The notes under the pieces are model-generated. The model was not told where the DNA came from. It did not search any database and was given only the letters and a program-made list of their open reading frames with translations. DNA of 64,000 bases, from positions 248,001 to 312,000 of the forward strand of contig JARWMV010000238.1 in the NCBI GenBank assembly GCA_030998015.1, given 5' to 3'. A program made the translations under genes and the position numbers. Numbering within the stretch: the stretch's first letter is position 1; the number at the start of each line of letters is the position of its first letter. Of the stretch, positions 42,817-55,645 are shown piece after piece. This DNA comes from Ceratorhiza oryzae-sativae (Eukaryota; Basidiomycota; Agaricomycetes; Cantharellales; Ceratobasidiaceae).

Positions 42817-44173
42817 CTGCTTCTCTCGTGTATTTAAATACTCTTGAGTTGTTTAAATCACATATTTATATCGTCACACATATATCCCGTGTAACTTGAT
42901 GGCCGAGGCTTTATGCTTAAACTTTGTGTGTCGAGATTAGGGTTAGGCCTTGGGTATTCACAAAAAAATAGAAAGAGCCCGGCCAGCCCGAGGGCCAGCA
43001 CAGGTCAGGAAAAGATTGAGACAGTGCCTGGCCCATAAGACCAGACAAAGCAGGGGTGCCAACTGAACCGAAAGGCGCCGTGCAATGGCCGACTCCCCCA
43101 CCTGATACCAGCAAGTACGTGAAGGCCAATATCCCGTCAAGGTAAGTATGAAGATTGCAGTCACCCAGCCCCGCCCTGTTTATACTCGGCTGGGGTGGTC
43201 CGTGCGGCGGAAGCATTCGAGAGGCCCGGATGCATTTTGGCCCCGTTTGTGGTCTATTCATTTATCGAGCGCCACAAGTGGGTGGGTGAGAATCAGTGGA
43301 CCCCGTTCATATTCTTTTACAAAATACATAGTCTGTGTTGTCATCCCGAATCCAGGCACTGACCCAAGGAAATCTGAACATGATGCGAGCTGGAAAGGGG
43401 GTACTGATTTCGTCATCTTGACAGTATGACACCCTACCTGTATAGGCACCAAACCAGATGAACAACGAGATAACACTTCAGACATGGGCTGCCTCGCGCC
43501 GCATTTTAATATACAAAGATTATATGCGTCTATCGTTGAGATATAATGTAATTGGGATACGCAGTGAATGATACCGGCAAGTGGCGAGGTCTGATAATCT
43601 TGGCCAATGGGTACAGCTCACATGGGCGTACTTTTGAAAAGGTTACATAGGAGCAGTTTCTAGGCTAAGGATACTCGTCGCTACAGTCGACGACAAACCT
43701 TGAAGAATAGGGCCAGAGTGCAACTAGATGATGAGTGGGTCAGCGAGACGATTCAATGGCTGAGCAGTCCGTTTCAACACCTTGCTTTAAACAATGCGAC
43801 TTTCCCAGTAGATAGCTAGCTTTTATCTCGTTCAGAGTTGACTATAAAATGACCAGTTAGGGGGTATCAATGTTTTAGGACGTTTCGTGCCATTACGTTT
43901 GTAACCTATGGAATGCTGGCGCTCTAGAGACGTTGGAAAGATACCGTGGCAATCCGGGACTGAATAGGAGGCTGGTACCGCCATAAGCATCGAACCACCA
44001 GTGTTAGTAAAACCCCTATCCTCCAATCATGGTGTCGATTTATTTCCGATTCTGACGTTGAAGCACAGCATCGTTTGATTGTCCCAAACCGGATAAGAAA
44101 ACATTCATATATGCGCGAGGAAACATGATTACATACAAGCAACACAACGCGAAATAAACAAAGGATCCAAAAG
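42817..44173. other. Intergenic region between convergent NASP and symplekin
   Basis: About 1.36 kb, long for two converging genes in this window. It contains short random frames only. AT-rich just after NASP (polyadenylation-like TTTATATCG area near 42865). I see no RNA gene, repeat or transposon remnant. Confidence 0.55.
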
Positions 44174-47100
44174 TTAACCCTGCGCGGGAGCACTGTTACC
44201 TTCTTCAGGAGCTGTGCCCCCTGATTCGGGCTGGTCGCTGAATACCTCCAAAAGCCTAGCCTTCGGCCCTGCTCGCCGAATCACATATTCTCGCAAATCT
44301 TCCTTGAGAGCCGGTTGCTTGGATATCAGCTCCTTGAGCTGCTCGCGTGGAAGTTGGAGGAGTGCGCCAAAGCTTGCAGGGGCAATCACTTTTGCGCACC
44401 GGATAAACCCTTCCCAGAGGGGCCCATTTGTCCAAATCTTTTTGGTAATGAGCCGGGAGAGAAGTGTGGTTGATACATATCCCACCAGGTTCTTGTACGT
44501 GGTCACAGCTTGAATAACCTAGAATTTGTCGTCAGTGGAAATATATTTTTGAGTATGTGAAAAGAAAACGAACCGTGCGCAAGAACAGGGTCGGCAAAGT
44601 TGGTGAGTCCAATAGTTGCTGCATAACAGCGGCCAAGACATCGGAGCGGAAAACATCCACGATTTGGAAGCAAATACCGATCGCTAAATGTGTGCCGATC
44701 CGATTCCCATTGAGTACCAGCCTGAGGGGCTAATGAGAGAAGCACAAACGGTACCTTCAATAGCCGGCTTGATCCCAATCTCCTTATCCTCATGCAGGAG
44801 AACCATCAGATCGACGGGAGTGAGTTGCTCGCTCTGTTTCATCCTCGGCTGGTTCGACGATCCTTTGGTAAAGCTGTCGGGCGGAGCCGCAACAATAGCC
44901 TGGAATGCTGACTTGACGAGTGCCTTGGGCTCTGGCTTGCCATTGAGCATCCCGACTATGCGCGGCAGGTTTTTCACAATATCGGGCTAAATAGTCCAAC
45001 AAGGGCATTTAGTGGGGGATGATAAGCCAAAAACGGCCCTGGATCGTGCGTACCTTGTCCATTTCACCGATGATTGGCATTAGGAAACGGGCATCCAAAT
45101 TGCGCTCAGCGATCAATTCTTTGACGAGGGTGACAAGATTTGCGTTTGGCCGGCCATTTTCGGTGAGAATCTTGATGATGCGGAGTATGAGCGACTCTGC
45201 TCCAGGCTCGAACGACTTGATGAGTGAGAGGAGTTTTCCATTTGTAGGTCCAAGCGAGCGGATCAGAGGTGCCAACAAGTCTTGCATTGCCTCCTGCACG
45301 GAAGCCTCCATGTGCACATATGCAGCAAAGATCCTATTGGGACCGATCAGACTCTCAGACTCCAACTAATGAGAATAGGAATCTTACTCATCCAGGAACG
45401 CTGGAACCCGGACCGACAAGGCAAACATCAGCTCCACATGCTGGATGACCTCACTCTTTCTCGCTGGCAGCTCGAGCTTATGGGGCAAGTAGCGCGGTAT
45501 GTCTTGCGACTCTGCAGGAATATCACTTGTCCCCGCAGGATCGACTGTCGAAGCATGCGTTTCGAGCCGTTTTAGGAGATTTCGGGCAAACTTTGCGATA
45601 ATTCCGTTCATGGGCTCAGAGTCTGGAACCCAGCGCCGAACAGTATTGATCGCCGCATTTCGAGTGACCTTTTCTGTTTACGTTATAAGCAGTGCCCGCC
45701 ATACAACAAAGGCGTACGTACCACTGTGCGCCGTTAAATCAAGCAAGATTTGCATAGCCTGGCCCCTGACCGGTGGTCGCAGGTTGATGAACTCTCGCAG
45801 CGCCGCAAACCCAACGTGCATCCTACCAAAAGCTTCGGAGTCTGGATGCAAGGCACAAAAGCGAACACGTACTGCTGTGGTATCTCAGCGAGCTCTCGAC
45901 AGAGCGATAGAACATCGGCGGGAACCGACGGCAACTCCATTAGGAATCGGGCAAAGGTCTTGTCCTTTGCTTCGATTCGAGCCTTCAAAGCCGTCGTAAG
46001 TCGGACAAGCCACACCTCGTACTTCGGCTTCTGGAGCGGTGTTAGCACAGCGTATATATTTAGACCTTTACGAAACCATACTCGATTAGGATTCGCTTTG
46101 GCTTGAATGCGATCGTTATACCACTCTTCGTTCATCCATACAATCGCGAGCCGCATTCTAAACGCCATAGTGTTAGAACAAGCATAATACCAACTGAAAT
46201 CGAACTGACCGAGCACCGAAATCGTTCAACACATAGTCCAGCACCATCTGCCGCATCGCATCCTCTCTAAATGCCCCCATTTGTACAAGGTCGTTTCCCC
46301 CAGCTCCATCCTGGTCAGTGCCAGCATTTGCGCCTGCGCCCCGACTAATCATCCTAACCACAACCAACATCCACATCTCCTCAGGGGGCAGTCCTACCTC
46401 TCCATTCCTCCCCTTTGCGTGCTCGAGCTCACTCTGCCCTTCTCCAGCATCCCATATCCTATTACACTCGACCGTACCAATCCGTTTCGTGTCTCGTCCG
46501 ATAATTCTTTGGGCGCGGGAAGTGCAAATACGCTGGGATCCAACGGGGTGCTCTCGATTGGCTCGTCCTCTTCTTGATCTGCAGCTGGTTTGACGTTGAG
46601 CTTGTCGGGCTCGTACTCGAGGTCATCATCATCAATATCCATTTTTAGAGGATCAAGCGGTTCTTCTTTTACCGCCGGCTCGGCTTCAACCGCCGGTTGC
46701 TGCTGGGTCTGAGATTCGAGTTGAGCGGGTGAGGGGCCGGGGATTTGGGGAGTAGGTGCAATGAGTGGAGGAGCATCGGCGGTAGATGGCTGCTGGGGGG
46801 CGGGAGCGGCAGACCCCTTGCTCAAATGCGCCTTTCTTGCCTGTTGGACAAACGAGTCATTGACTGTCCACTTTCTTGCAATGAAACATCTCCCACTTAC
46901 CGTGACTGCAGCGGAAAGTCTCTCGTCTGGAAGTACCTGCAAGTTCGCAATTAGAATGTCCACCACAAGCTGCAGCGGCAGCGTCGAAAAATCAAAGTTG
47001 GCAAACGCCTGAGACGGCATTGGAGCCGACGGCGCCACCGGAGTTGGTACATCTACACTGGGTGGGGTTGGTGCGAAGGATGTTTCGATTTTGGTACGCT

Positions 47101-48374
47101 TGGCAGACTCGGCTGCTTCGACCTCGAGCACGCGTTTTCGACGGGCCTCTTGGGCGGCTTGCTCCATTCGCGCGGACTGTGTCTGAATCGCATCGGCAAT
47201 TTGGCGAGCGTATGGGGCACCTTGCTGGCTCCTGGAACATCATGAGTAAAACCCTGAAAGGTTCAGAGTGACTGAACACACCGGTAGAGATTTTGTAGTA
47301 ATATTTTGATCGACTTTTCCACACTTCGAATACTCATGGCCGATTGCGAGCCCATAGCTACCGGAGTCCATGCTACCACAGCCTGGATGATGAGATGAGC
47401 CAGCGCAGGTCGCTGTTTGAACAATGTTGCGAGAGTGTTAATGAGGGCAGAGAGGATATCCATATTGCTGCAGCACGTTCTCAGTAGATGTTCCGACCTC
47501 ACGGCTAAAGCACTTACGAAGCCGTATACAACGTCATAATGCACTTTTTGACAAGTTCTCCGCCCTCAGTCTCAAGCGCAGCGGCAGAGATAAACGGATG
47601 GTCGGACGGACACAAGAGCAGACTCGGGTCCCCTTTATTTTGCAGCTAAACAGAAAAATCGTTTTACAAACGAGAGTAAAATGAGAATCAATGGCATTCA
47701 ACTCGACTGGTGTATACACTACTACCCTGGGATCATTGACACCTCGCGTCTGGACCAAAATCGTGCGCTGCATAAATTTCATGGCGCTCAATCGTACGCC
47801 AAGCGGGAGCGTTGCATCATCGAGCATGGCGAATATTCGGGCCTTGGCAGCCATCAGGGTGTCCCATTGCTGTCGGGCAGAACGATTGGCACAGCTTTGG
47901 TCAAGATGGCCACATTAGTTGAATGCTTGATTAAACCATAAACTACGTACAGCACTCGAAAAAGTAACGGGTACGACGCAGCCAGACACTGGATCCCTCC
48001 CTTGACATACACCGTTGCACTCTCGCTCAACAAATTCACCTGCGCATCCAAGGTCGAACTCGCAACTACCAAAAGCAAAAAATATAAAATCAACATCCAC
48101 ACCCTACCCAACAAGGCCCACACGACTCACTCTGTGCACGAGCGTCCACCCCAATCTGGGCCTGCGTCATCCCAAATAGGACCAAGTCCATCATCCACTG
48201 CTTCACAAGCGACTCTCCGGGCTGAGCCAATATCCTGCTCGCTAAAGTCGCAAGAAAGATCGGAATCGTCGCAGGCTGTTGCTCCAGCGACGTCCGTAGC
48301 CCCGCAAGTATCTGGATTTGCTCGGCTGACCCGGCGGGCGCGTTCAGCGCTGCGTTGAATGCGTTTGGATCCAT
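44174..48374 (-). CDS. Symplekin / Pta1, scaffold of the pre-mRNA 3'-end processing complex
   Basis: Symplekin/Pta1 is the HEAT-repeat scaffold of the cleavage and polyadenylation factor. The N-terminal exon starts MDPNAFNAALNAPAGSAEQI and continues LVKQWMMDLVLFGMTQAQIG. Further exons read CVKGG-type YVKGGIQCLAASYPLLFRVL, WDTLMAAKARIFAMLDD, VRLSAMKFMQRTILVQTRG, ILSALINTLATLFKQRPAL, and the long exon with SQAFANFDFSTLPLQLVVDI. The C-terminal domain contains MTTYKNLVGYVSTTLLSRLI, TKKIWTNGPLWEGFIRCAK, VIAPASFGALLQLPREQL and ALKEDLREYVIRRAG, ending at 44174. A frame break near 46456 (between SSV and RIWDAGEGQSELEHAK) fits a missing A. The start is 153 bp from that of the V-ATPase G gene. Total protein about 1,150-1,250 residues. 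Confidence 0.9.
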
Positions 48375-48527
48375 TCACTATCTTTAAATTAAATGTCTTT
48401 TGGTACGTGATGCATGTGGGTGGGAGCAAACCGATTTGTTCGCCACCGCGGTTGTAAACATAAAGCACTGCTCTCGGCGCTTGTTTCGGCGGTTAATTCA
48501 CGCACCACCCCTATCTCGACGTCCACC
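48375..48527. promoter_or_regulatory. Shared promoter between symplekin and V-ATPase subunit G
   Basis: 153 bp between start codons. No TATA box is evident. Bidirectional use is inferred from spacing. Confidence 0.5.
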
Positions 48528-49104
48528 ATGGTATGACCTCAACTCGCGTTAGCTCAAAGTGAATTCTAAAAAAATAATATATTTTATAGTCCTCTCAGGG
48601 TATTCAGACGCTCCTCGAAGCTGAAAAGGCAGCCGCCAAGACCGTGCAAGAGGCTAGACAGTGTACGTCCTAGTCAACCTGACCCCCCGTTTCTCATTTG
48701 GAATTTCCTGACGCGATAGAAATTCCCTCATAGACCGCACTCAGAGGATCAAAGACGCGCGTACCGAGGCTGCAAAGGAAATTGAAGCTTACAGGAAGCA
48801 GAAAGAGGAGGAATACAAATCCCAAGAGAGTAAAGTACGTCAGTCCTTGATCCGCCGCAGCCCAATGAATCTTTGCCCTTTTGCCCCCACCATTATATGA
48901 TATTTACGATACTAATAATTTGAGTAGCTCGCCGGAACTACTTCTAACGCGCAGGATGCCATAGACCAAGAGACGGAGGCCAAGATCGCCAAGATCAACG
49001 ATGCCTACGCCAGCCAAAAGGAGGGCGTCGTGCAGAAGCTTCTCGACCGTGTTGTCCTAGTCAACCCAGAACTGCACCGTAACCTGAAGAAGATTGAGGT
49101 TTGA
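48528..49104 (+). CDS. VMA10: V-type proton ATPase subunit G
   Basis: Subunit G pairs with E in the peripheral stalks of the vacuolar proton pump. The ATG at 48528-48530 is followed immediately by an intron (GTATGA to 48590), so the first coding exon is just the start codon. Then come SSQGIQTLLEAEKAAAKTVQ, EARQYRTQRIKDARTEAAKE, IEAYRKQKEEEYKSQESKL, AKINDAYASQKEGVVQKLLD and RVVLVNPELHRNLKKIEV, with the stop at 49102-49104. About 117 residues in four exons, the usual size. The N-terminal half is the conserved amphipathic coiled coil with the family GIQxLLxAE start. No frame break was found. Confidence 0.96.
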
Positions 49105-49509
49105 ATCTAGGCCAAGCCAGAGACAGGGCACCTAATACTCAGGTAAACTAAATTAGAAAGCTCAGCCTTGCTTCTCTAAGCCACTAACCATACTCCAACC
49201 CATTTCATCCAACAGTTGATACATGAGAGCCCTGTGTTAGATACTTCTTACGGCCAAATTAATCATTGATTACTATAGAATCCCGCCCAAACTCAAGGTA
49301 TCTTCAGAAATCAGATATTTATGTTATACATGCTACCACAAACAGGCCATGCGTCATGCATCAAAGAAAGCAAAACACAAAGCATGGCACCAACAAGGAT
49401 AATAGAAAAATGGCTAGCCATACTATAATTATACAAATCCGGGCTACGAAAAAAGGTGTAGCCAACCAAGAAACATCTGGCCTCAGTAGCTGCCATCCCG
49501 GTACAACGG
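49105..49509. other. Convergent intergenic region (VMA10 / Zn2Cys6 factor)
   Basis: About 400 bp, AT-rich, presumably two 3' UTRs. No feature recognised. The frame at 49266 on the plus strand is a shadow of the 3' exon of the transcription-factor gene. Confidence 0.55.
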
Positions 49510-52421
49510 CTACCTTCCAACTTCCCTTGGGACGTGCTTTAGCTCATCTTCGAGCCACGGCAACCCCCGGGGCATCCCAGTCCTCCTATCCTGCTGTCCA
49601 AACGCTTGTTGATGAGATGATGGCGGCGGCATCCCAGTGCCCTCATTCCCCCCTGTACCCATATGTAACAGCCCAAACGACTGCAGAGGCGGCAGGGTCA
49701 CCTGCGACGACGGCATAATCATGGCCTGATATACCGGCCCAGGGGTCCTCGATCGTAGCGTCGTACCGGCTGGTGCGTCGGCTCGGTTTTGGTTAGTAGC
49801 ACCGGGTGTCGCTTCCGCAGAGGTCCTTTCGCCCCGGCTCCTCCATTCGCAGCTGCACACCAGACGCGCCTAAACTCGATATTGACAAGCTCTCTAAGCG
49901 AGATGCCCCATTGCTTCTCAAACTCGGCGCACCACTCGGAGACGTGTGGGTCAGGGTGAGGAGAGGCCGCAGCCCGGTACTGGACCAGCGCGAGCAACAG
50001 CGTGCCATCTGAAATGGAAAAACCATGAGCAAGGGAGATCGCCGCAGGAACAGATAGGGTACAGACTCCATATGTTGAGACGACCACGCTGACCAAGGGA
50101 TGCGAGTATAAGTGTCAAATTGTCCAGCGCACACTGTTGCCGAACGGAATGAGCGCGCGCGGCTTCTCGATCGGGCATTACTTCCATCAGCTATAGCCGT
50201 CATCAGCTTGGTGAACGGGCTGAATAAGCCAAAAGGACACATACTTGATGAAGTCCCAGGACGGTGCACTCTGCCAGAGCATGCATATACCCATAGACCC
50301 ACCCACCCACCGAAGCGCCACTCTCGAGTGACACCATCTGAAGATGCAGCGTGTCCGGGTTGAACCTGAGACGCTCAGGTAGTGATGCGTGCCATGACTA
50401 CGGCCGAATCAGCTTCTCGCTTGCAACGACAGGCACAAATGACGTACATCAAGACACTGCTGAGAGAATGCTATCGTCTCTGGGGTGACTGAATCGCCCG
50501 GACCAGGCAGCCTCCCTTTTTTGTTCGTCTCCATGATCTGGTTCATCACCGTCGTGTAGATCCACGTTACTCGGACGAAATGGCCTAGTTCAGCCGTAAC
50601 CGAGATAGTCGGGGCCATTGGGAAGTGCAAAAACTCTGACGATCGATGTGTGAGGCTATTCTACGGGAATTGAACGGACCAACGGCTAACTTACCGGGTG
50701 GCATATCTTTTTGGAGTCCTAGCTCAAAGCTCGCCTCATCGATTGGCAAGCGGACCTTGAGCTGGCTATCCTTGAACGTCATGGGCCGGGATGTAAAGGC
50801 AGAGCTGAGCAGCTCGACGAGATAGAGGACCCAAAACGTCCGTCGATGACACTCTGCGCTGACCCAATGCTCGTACGAACTCTGCTCTGGGGGGAAGACC
50901 GTGGTTCCAGGATCGTCCATAGAGGAGACGCCGAGATCCTTCATGATTTGGAAGGCAATGCCTGGCCAAACGCGAAATGAGCTCAAAACGGTGGCTAGGG
51001 TTAATCTAAACTTACACATGTGCTGATCGTTTTGAGTGGGGCGACGCATGACACATTCGTGGAGCACAAGCAAACAGAGCGCTTGTGCAGCGGCGAGGTC
51101 CGGGCGCAACACAAGATGCCCTTGGTGGTCAAGGAGCTCGGCAGCTGCAGCCTAAAGGGTGTGTGAGAATAGACCGGACAGCCGAAGTTCTGGGCCTACC
51201 TTGGCAAACCGCTCGCCCGCATGCCATGAGGGGGTAGTGCGCAACGCAGGTTGGGATGAAAAGGGTGCGGCAAGCGCAAAGATGCTGTTGAGCAACGGCA
51301 TGGGAATGAGACCCCGGCCGAGGGCGGCCATGAACGTTGGCTTGTGGAGCATCAGATTGGCTGGATGCTGATTGGAGAAAAACACTGGGTCGGAGCGTCA
51401 GCCGGCGGCGAAGAAACAAGGGCCAGAACCCACAATTTACGAGCTCGTGCGCAAGATGTGGATCGATATCGAGCGCGTGCTTGTCCCCAGACAGCCTGCC
51501 AGAGCTGGTTGGAGGGGATACAATCTTGAGGCCAAGATAGAGGCCGTTGGAGGTGGGGTCGGGTGCGGCATAGGCGTCGAACCGCCGGCGACGCTCGTCG
51601 TCCGGCCCGACGGGAGGGCGCTTGTAAAACGGCGGGTAGGGGTGATAGTAGTCCCAGCCGGCAGCAGGGACGGGACTGATCGGTGTCGCAAATGGCCGCG
51701 GGGGCTGTTCGAGACGAGTGTGGTGGTGGCCTGGAACAGGCAACCCGGGAATAGGCGTCGGAGATGGGGGAGAGGTTGCGCACGGCTGGCTGGGGCCTTT
51801 GTCGTCGTAGTGTCCGTGTTGGCCTAGATTGGGATGAGCCAGGGAGTGGATGCAAAAACGCGACTGACCGTGGGTCATGAGGTGTGCGACGGAAACCGAA
51901 TGACGCCGGGGTCGATTGTGGTGATGGTGGTCCTCGTCGGCCTCGCTGCGATTGCGCGGCGGGGGGACGACGCGGCCGTTGGCGTCGGTGTAGATGCACT
52001 GCTTGCCGGCAAAGTCGCAGTTGGCGCACGGGGCTTCGTGCGGGGTTAGCTGGATCGGGAAGCGCAGACGAGACGGACATACCGGTGCCATCGCAGCGAC
52101 GCTTGCTCTTGTGGCACGAGTCGCAGGCCTGGGCGGTGTCAGACGGGCTCTTGGCAGCGGGGGGAGACGCACCTTGGACAGGCGTTTGCGCTTTCCGCGC
52201 GCTGGGGCTCCGGGGCGCGGCATGTTGAGGCTGGTGAGCGAGGGGGCGGGGCTGGGGACTCGGTCGTCGTCGGTGATGTTGGTGCGGAAGCTGGCGTCGT
52301 CGTTGTCGGGCTCGGGGAGATACGACGTGCGGCGGCTGTCGAAGATGCTGGATCCGGAGACCGATGCCGTCGAGGGGGGGCCCGGCGAGGGGGCCCGCGG
52401 AAATTTATAAATACTCGCCAT
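49510..52421 (-). CDS. Zn2Cys6 transcription factor with fungal-specific TF domain
   Basis: A fungal binuclear-cluster regulator. The start MASIYKFPRAPSPGPPSTAS leads through a basic stretch (ARGKRKRLSK) to the zinc cluster, split by two introns: ACDSCHKSKRRCDGT, then APCANCDFAGKQCIYTDANG. The six Cys and the basic SKRR are present. A His/Pro-rich linker follows (DEDHHHHNRPRR). The regulatory domain contains FFSNQHPANLMLHKPTFMAA, LAAAQALCLLVLHECVMRR, WVSAECHRRTFWVLYLVELL, SSAFTSRPMTFKDSQLKVRL, FVRVTWIYTTVMNQIMETN, and the motif LPERLRFNPDTLHLQMVSL. The C-terminus is Pro/Gln-rich and ends at 49510. Target genes cannot be told from sequence. The layout resembles XlnR/AraR-type factors only in general. 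GC content is higher than in neighbours in the N-terminal exons. Confidence 0.85.
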
Positions 52422-55400
52422 GGTGGTGGTCAGCTTGCAGAGCCGGGAACCTCAGCTGGGGATTTGCGCGTGCTCAGTTGCTGGCACGCCGAACCGCCGG
52501 CCTGGGCCCTGAGTTCGCCTTCGCGCAGATGATGTCTCTGCGCATACACACACGCACACACACACACTGTCGGATTCCTCCACCGCGCTCCACCGGCACA
52601 CCACCGTCCCCCGGCGCCGTCCCAGCATCCCCCAGCGCCGCCCCAGCGTCCCCACGCATCCCCGCGCGTCCAGCCCCGACGCTCATCCCACACCCGCACA
52701 CCGCCCATCCCACGCGCTGTCGTCTCCAGATGGTGCCTTTCCGCGCCGACCCGCCCGCCGGCACACGCCACGAAAGTTACCGCAACGTTGGCCCACCCAG
52801 AAGCGCCCGTCACGCCCTACCTGCAACCCCCAAATAGGGGCACTCGCCGACGCCGGAAACATGATGCCAGCCGACGGATATGTACCCGCAGCTCTCCCGG
52901 CCACGCTGAAATGCGATCGAGGCATGTTCGTTCATTTGACGTAATGTTCTCTATCTGTCCCAGATAAGAAACCGTCTCGTCACCCGACAAGCTGATTGTA
53001 CCCAGCCCCTGCGGTCGATACCCAGCCGACGAACCCGCCGGCCCCCCCACTGGCGTCCAGCTAGCTAATTTCAGAGAACCACATCAGTATCGAGCAGTGT
53101 TACGGAATAGTGAGGGGCTCTGCGAAGCATCCTAAATTCCAACGGCTACGAACGTTTCATGGCAGATTCGACATGATTTTGCCGGTGTGACTAGCCACTC
53201 GCAACGTTTATCCAATCCCGTGTATGCAGGGAAGCTCTGCATAAGCTCCAGGGTGAGCTCATCTCTCGATATACCGCACCCATCGAGGAAATTGAAGCCA
53301 TCTGTTTCAGACACTAAAGAACAGCCAAGGTAAATCCATGCATCTTATCCCTCATGCGCATATACACAGGCTGATGCTTCCGAGCACACCGCGGCAACTC
53401 CCCAGGATAACCTTAACCGACGCATGCCAAGCGTAAACGCGGCACACACGCATGTTATCCTTCGGACGTCCGATACGCTAAGATGGCCGGCGGGCATCAA
53501 CATCTCACGAAGCTTCTAAACCTACCTCGAGTGGGCTTAGCACCTCAACAGTGAGAGAGAGAGGATCTTCGAACCTTTGGTTCCTCGACGAGGCAAATAT
53601 CAAGAACCAGACTCTAGGGCCTACTTCGGCCCGCAAAGGTGCCGTAACCCTCATTAAAATATCACACAGCTGACCTTCGATCGACCGACAGAGGCGTCTA
53701 TCATGATCCCATGAGTGCTGATAGCACACCCTCGCTCAGGGAGGCTTCCAACACGACGCCCGATCGGACACCACTGCGTCATGGGAAATCAGAGGCAGGA
53801 AGGAGACTGAGAACAACTTGCCCGGACCGAACATGAAGAACCTATTGCCGGCCAGGCCTAGGCCAAGCGGATCCTCTCATCTTTAGGTGGAGCATACCCT
53901 TGGCCTTGGAGAGGCCTCGACACCGTGGCTAAGTGAAAGGGGTATAGACGCTGGGCTGTTAAACTCGGTAATCTCTAACGCCCATGAACGTTCTTTGAAC
54001 ACGGCCCGCTGACGGCGTATGAATGGCTAGCACATATGTTTCAGCAGGTGCTGTTCGATTAGCGGGAACCATCGAGGAGATCCTCAGGGTTCAGGCCGGC
54101 GGTCAGATGCTTCAAAGTCCGCTTCATCTAAGAAAAGCTCAAGTAAACTTCATGATACAAACGTCCCACTTGAAAGAGCTTTCCCAGCGCACGGTAGTTG
54201 CCGCGTATTGTTGTGCTATTACGTGAATAGAGATACGTATTTTCACCCGGCTACATGCCACCCTGCCTTGTGGAAGCTCTCGAGGACCTATTGCTGGAGC
54301 ATTTTCCCATGTGATGCATTTAGCAGAGTTAATCTTGTCCTGAATGGCTGCTTGACCAGTGAATTTGTAGTAGAGATAAGAATACTGTACTGCAAGTTAC
54401 ACCTGGCTCGGGTTTGGGGGTTATTTGAATAATCCCCACAGGATTCTGGACCGCGTGATCCGCCGGCATGGAACTGGCCACCGATGGCAACGACCGCCGG
54501 TACGTGCGGCCGAATGCCACTGTTAGTGAAGGTTCTCCTCTCGGGCTGCCCCTTTCTCCTAGACAACCATTGAATGGATTGCTGTGCGTCTACCGATCGA
54601 AGGGGCCGACCATCCATTTTCAGGGAGCCTGCCAAATGCAGGGCGTTTTCATTACAAAAGACTATCGTTCGGAGCTCACTCCACGGTAGCTCACCCACGC
54701 AATTTTTGAGCTACCATATACACGTACCAGCGAACAGCCAGATCGATCGACGCCCAACGAAGCCCAACGAAGACATGGCGTCCGCACACTCGAGGGGTGG
54801 ATCCAGCAACCCTCAGCGGAAATGGCTTCCCCAACGCCCCCCCTACACTTTTCTATATTTGGAACGACTCCGAAAGCAAGCGGCGTTGGCGGCGATCCAG
54901 GCTCGCCGTCGTCTGGATGTACTGCATTATTGGGCGGTTAAGTATCCAGGAACATCTCGAGCGCCAGTGGTATTGTGGCCGAAACTACACCGTAGCACCA
55001 AGCCTGCAGACAGGTGCTCGGCGTTGTTCGCTCCCGGTCGTCGACAATACTTGGGAGGTGGAGCTTGCGAAGCATGGCATCTTACAACCGTTGGGGCCGT
55101 TTCTTTCTCCAGCCCGGTTATGTTCACGCTTCCTCCTATACGATATTTGTTGGGTCCAAGGGCCAGGTTATTGATACCCGCTTTCACCTTCGCTCCCTAA
55201 GTAGCTGCTAGTAGTGCTTCTACTATGAGAGCTCGCCTCGAAACGGCCCAACATACTTGATTTATGTAAATTTAACGGCTGATTTTTTTCATCATGGTAA
55301 AATAACCACGGGATAAGGCAGCAGCGACGCGAAATTAGCATACGGAATAATGATGCAGCAGTTGTTGAATGAGGTGCTGAGGTTTAGCCCAGTTTGGATA

Positions 55401-55645
55401 GGGTCAGTATGTGTTTGCATATATTTGGCTTTTGATGTAGCGAGGATAAGTGGATCAATTGGGCGATCATCTTGGTCATGCTCATGATGTTGAACTACCA
55501 TAATTAGCCTTTTTTAAGGACTCGCGCACATCAACACAATTGCTCATTGAACGAGTTAAACATTTTTTGCCTTCATCATGAAATAACAATACAGGATGCC
55601 TTTGCACAATGAAAACGAAGATGCCATACGACAGAGCGAAAACGG
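52422..55645. other. 3.2-kb interval with no recognisable gene
   Basis: The largest empty stretch in the window. 52422-52850 is GC- and C-rich (imperfect CCCAGCGCC-like repeats near 52610-52660) and is probably the promoter and 5' UTR of the Zn2Cys6 gene. 53050-55250 has frames up to 208 codons on the plus strand (54574-55200) and shorter ones, with no domain, no consistent splicing and no match I recognise. I found no tRNA-like fold with a B-box, no terminal repeats and no target-site duplication. 55250-55645 is AT-rich and probably the 3' UTR of the P2 gene. Confidence 0.55.
52546..52567 (+). repeat. (AC)n microsatellite
   Basis: An AC dinucleotide run of about 22 bp with one G interruption, 125 bp upstream of the Zn2Cys6 factor start. 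Confidence 0.85.

Noticed and set aside
53132..53314. Minus-strand frame with CRICHETF as a zinc-finger exon
   Set aside because: A single C-x2-C without further ligands or neighbouring exons; chance is likelier.
54574..55200. Plus-strand frame of 208 codons as a gene
   Set aside because: No recognisable domain, no splice support, overlapping frames of similar length on both strands; kept only as part of the gene-free interval.
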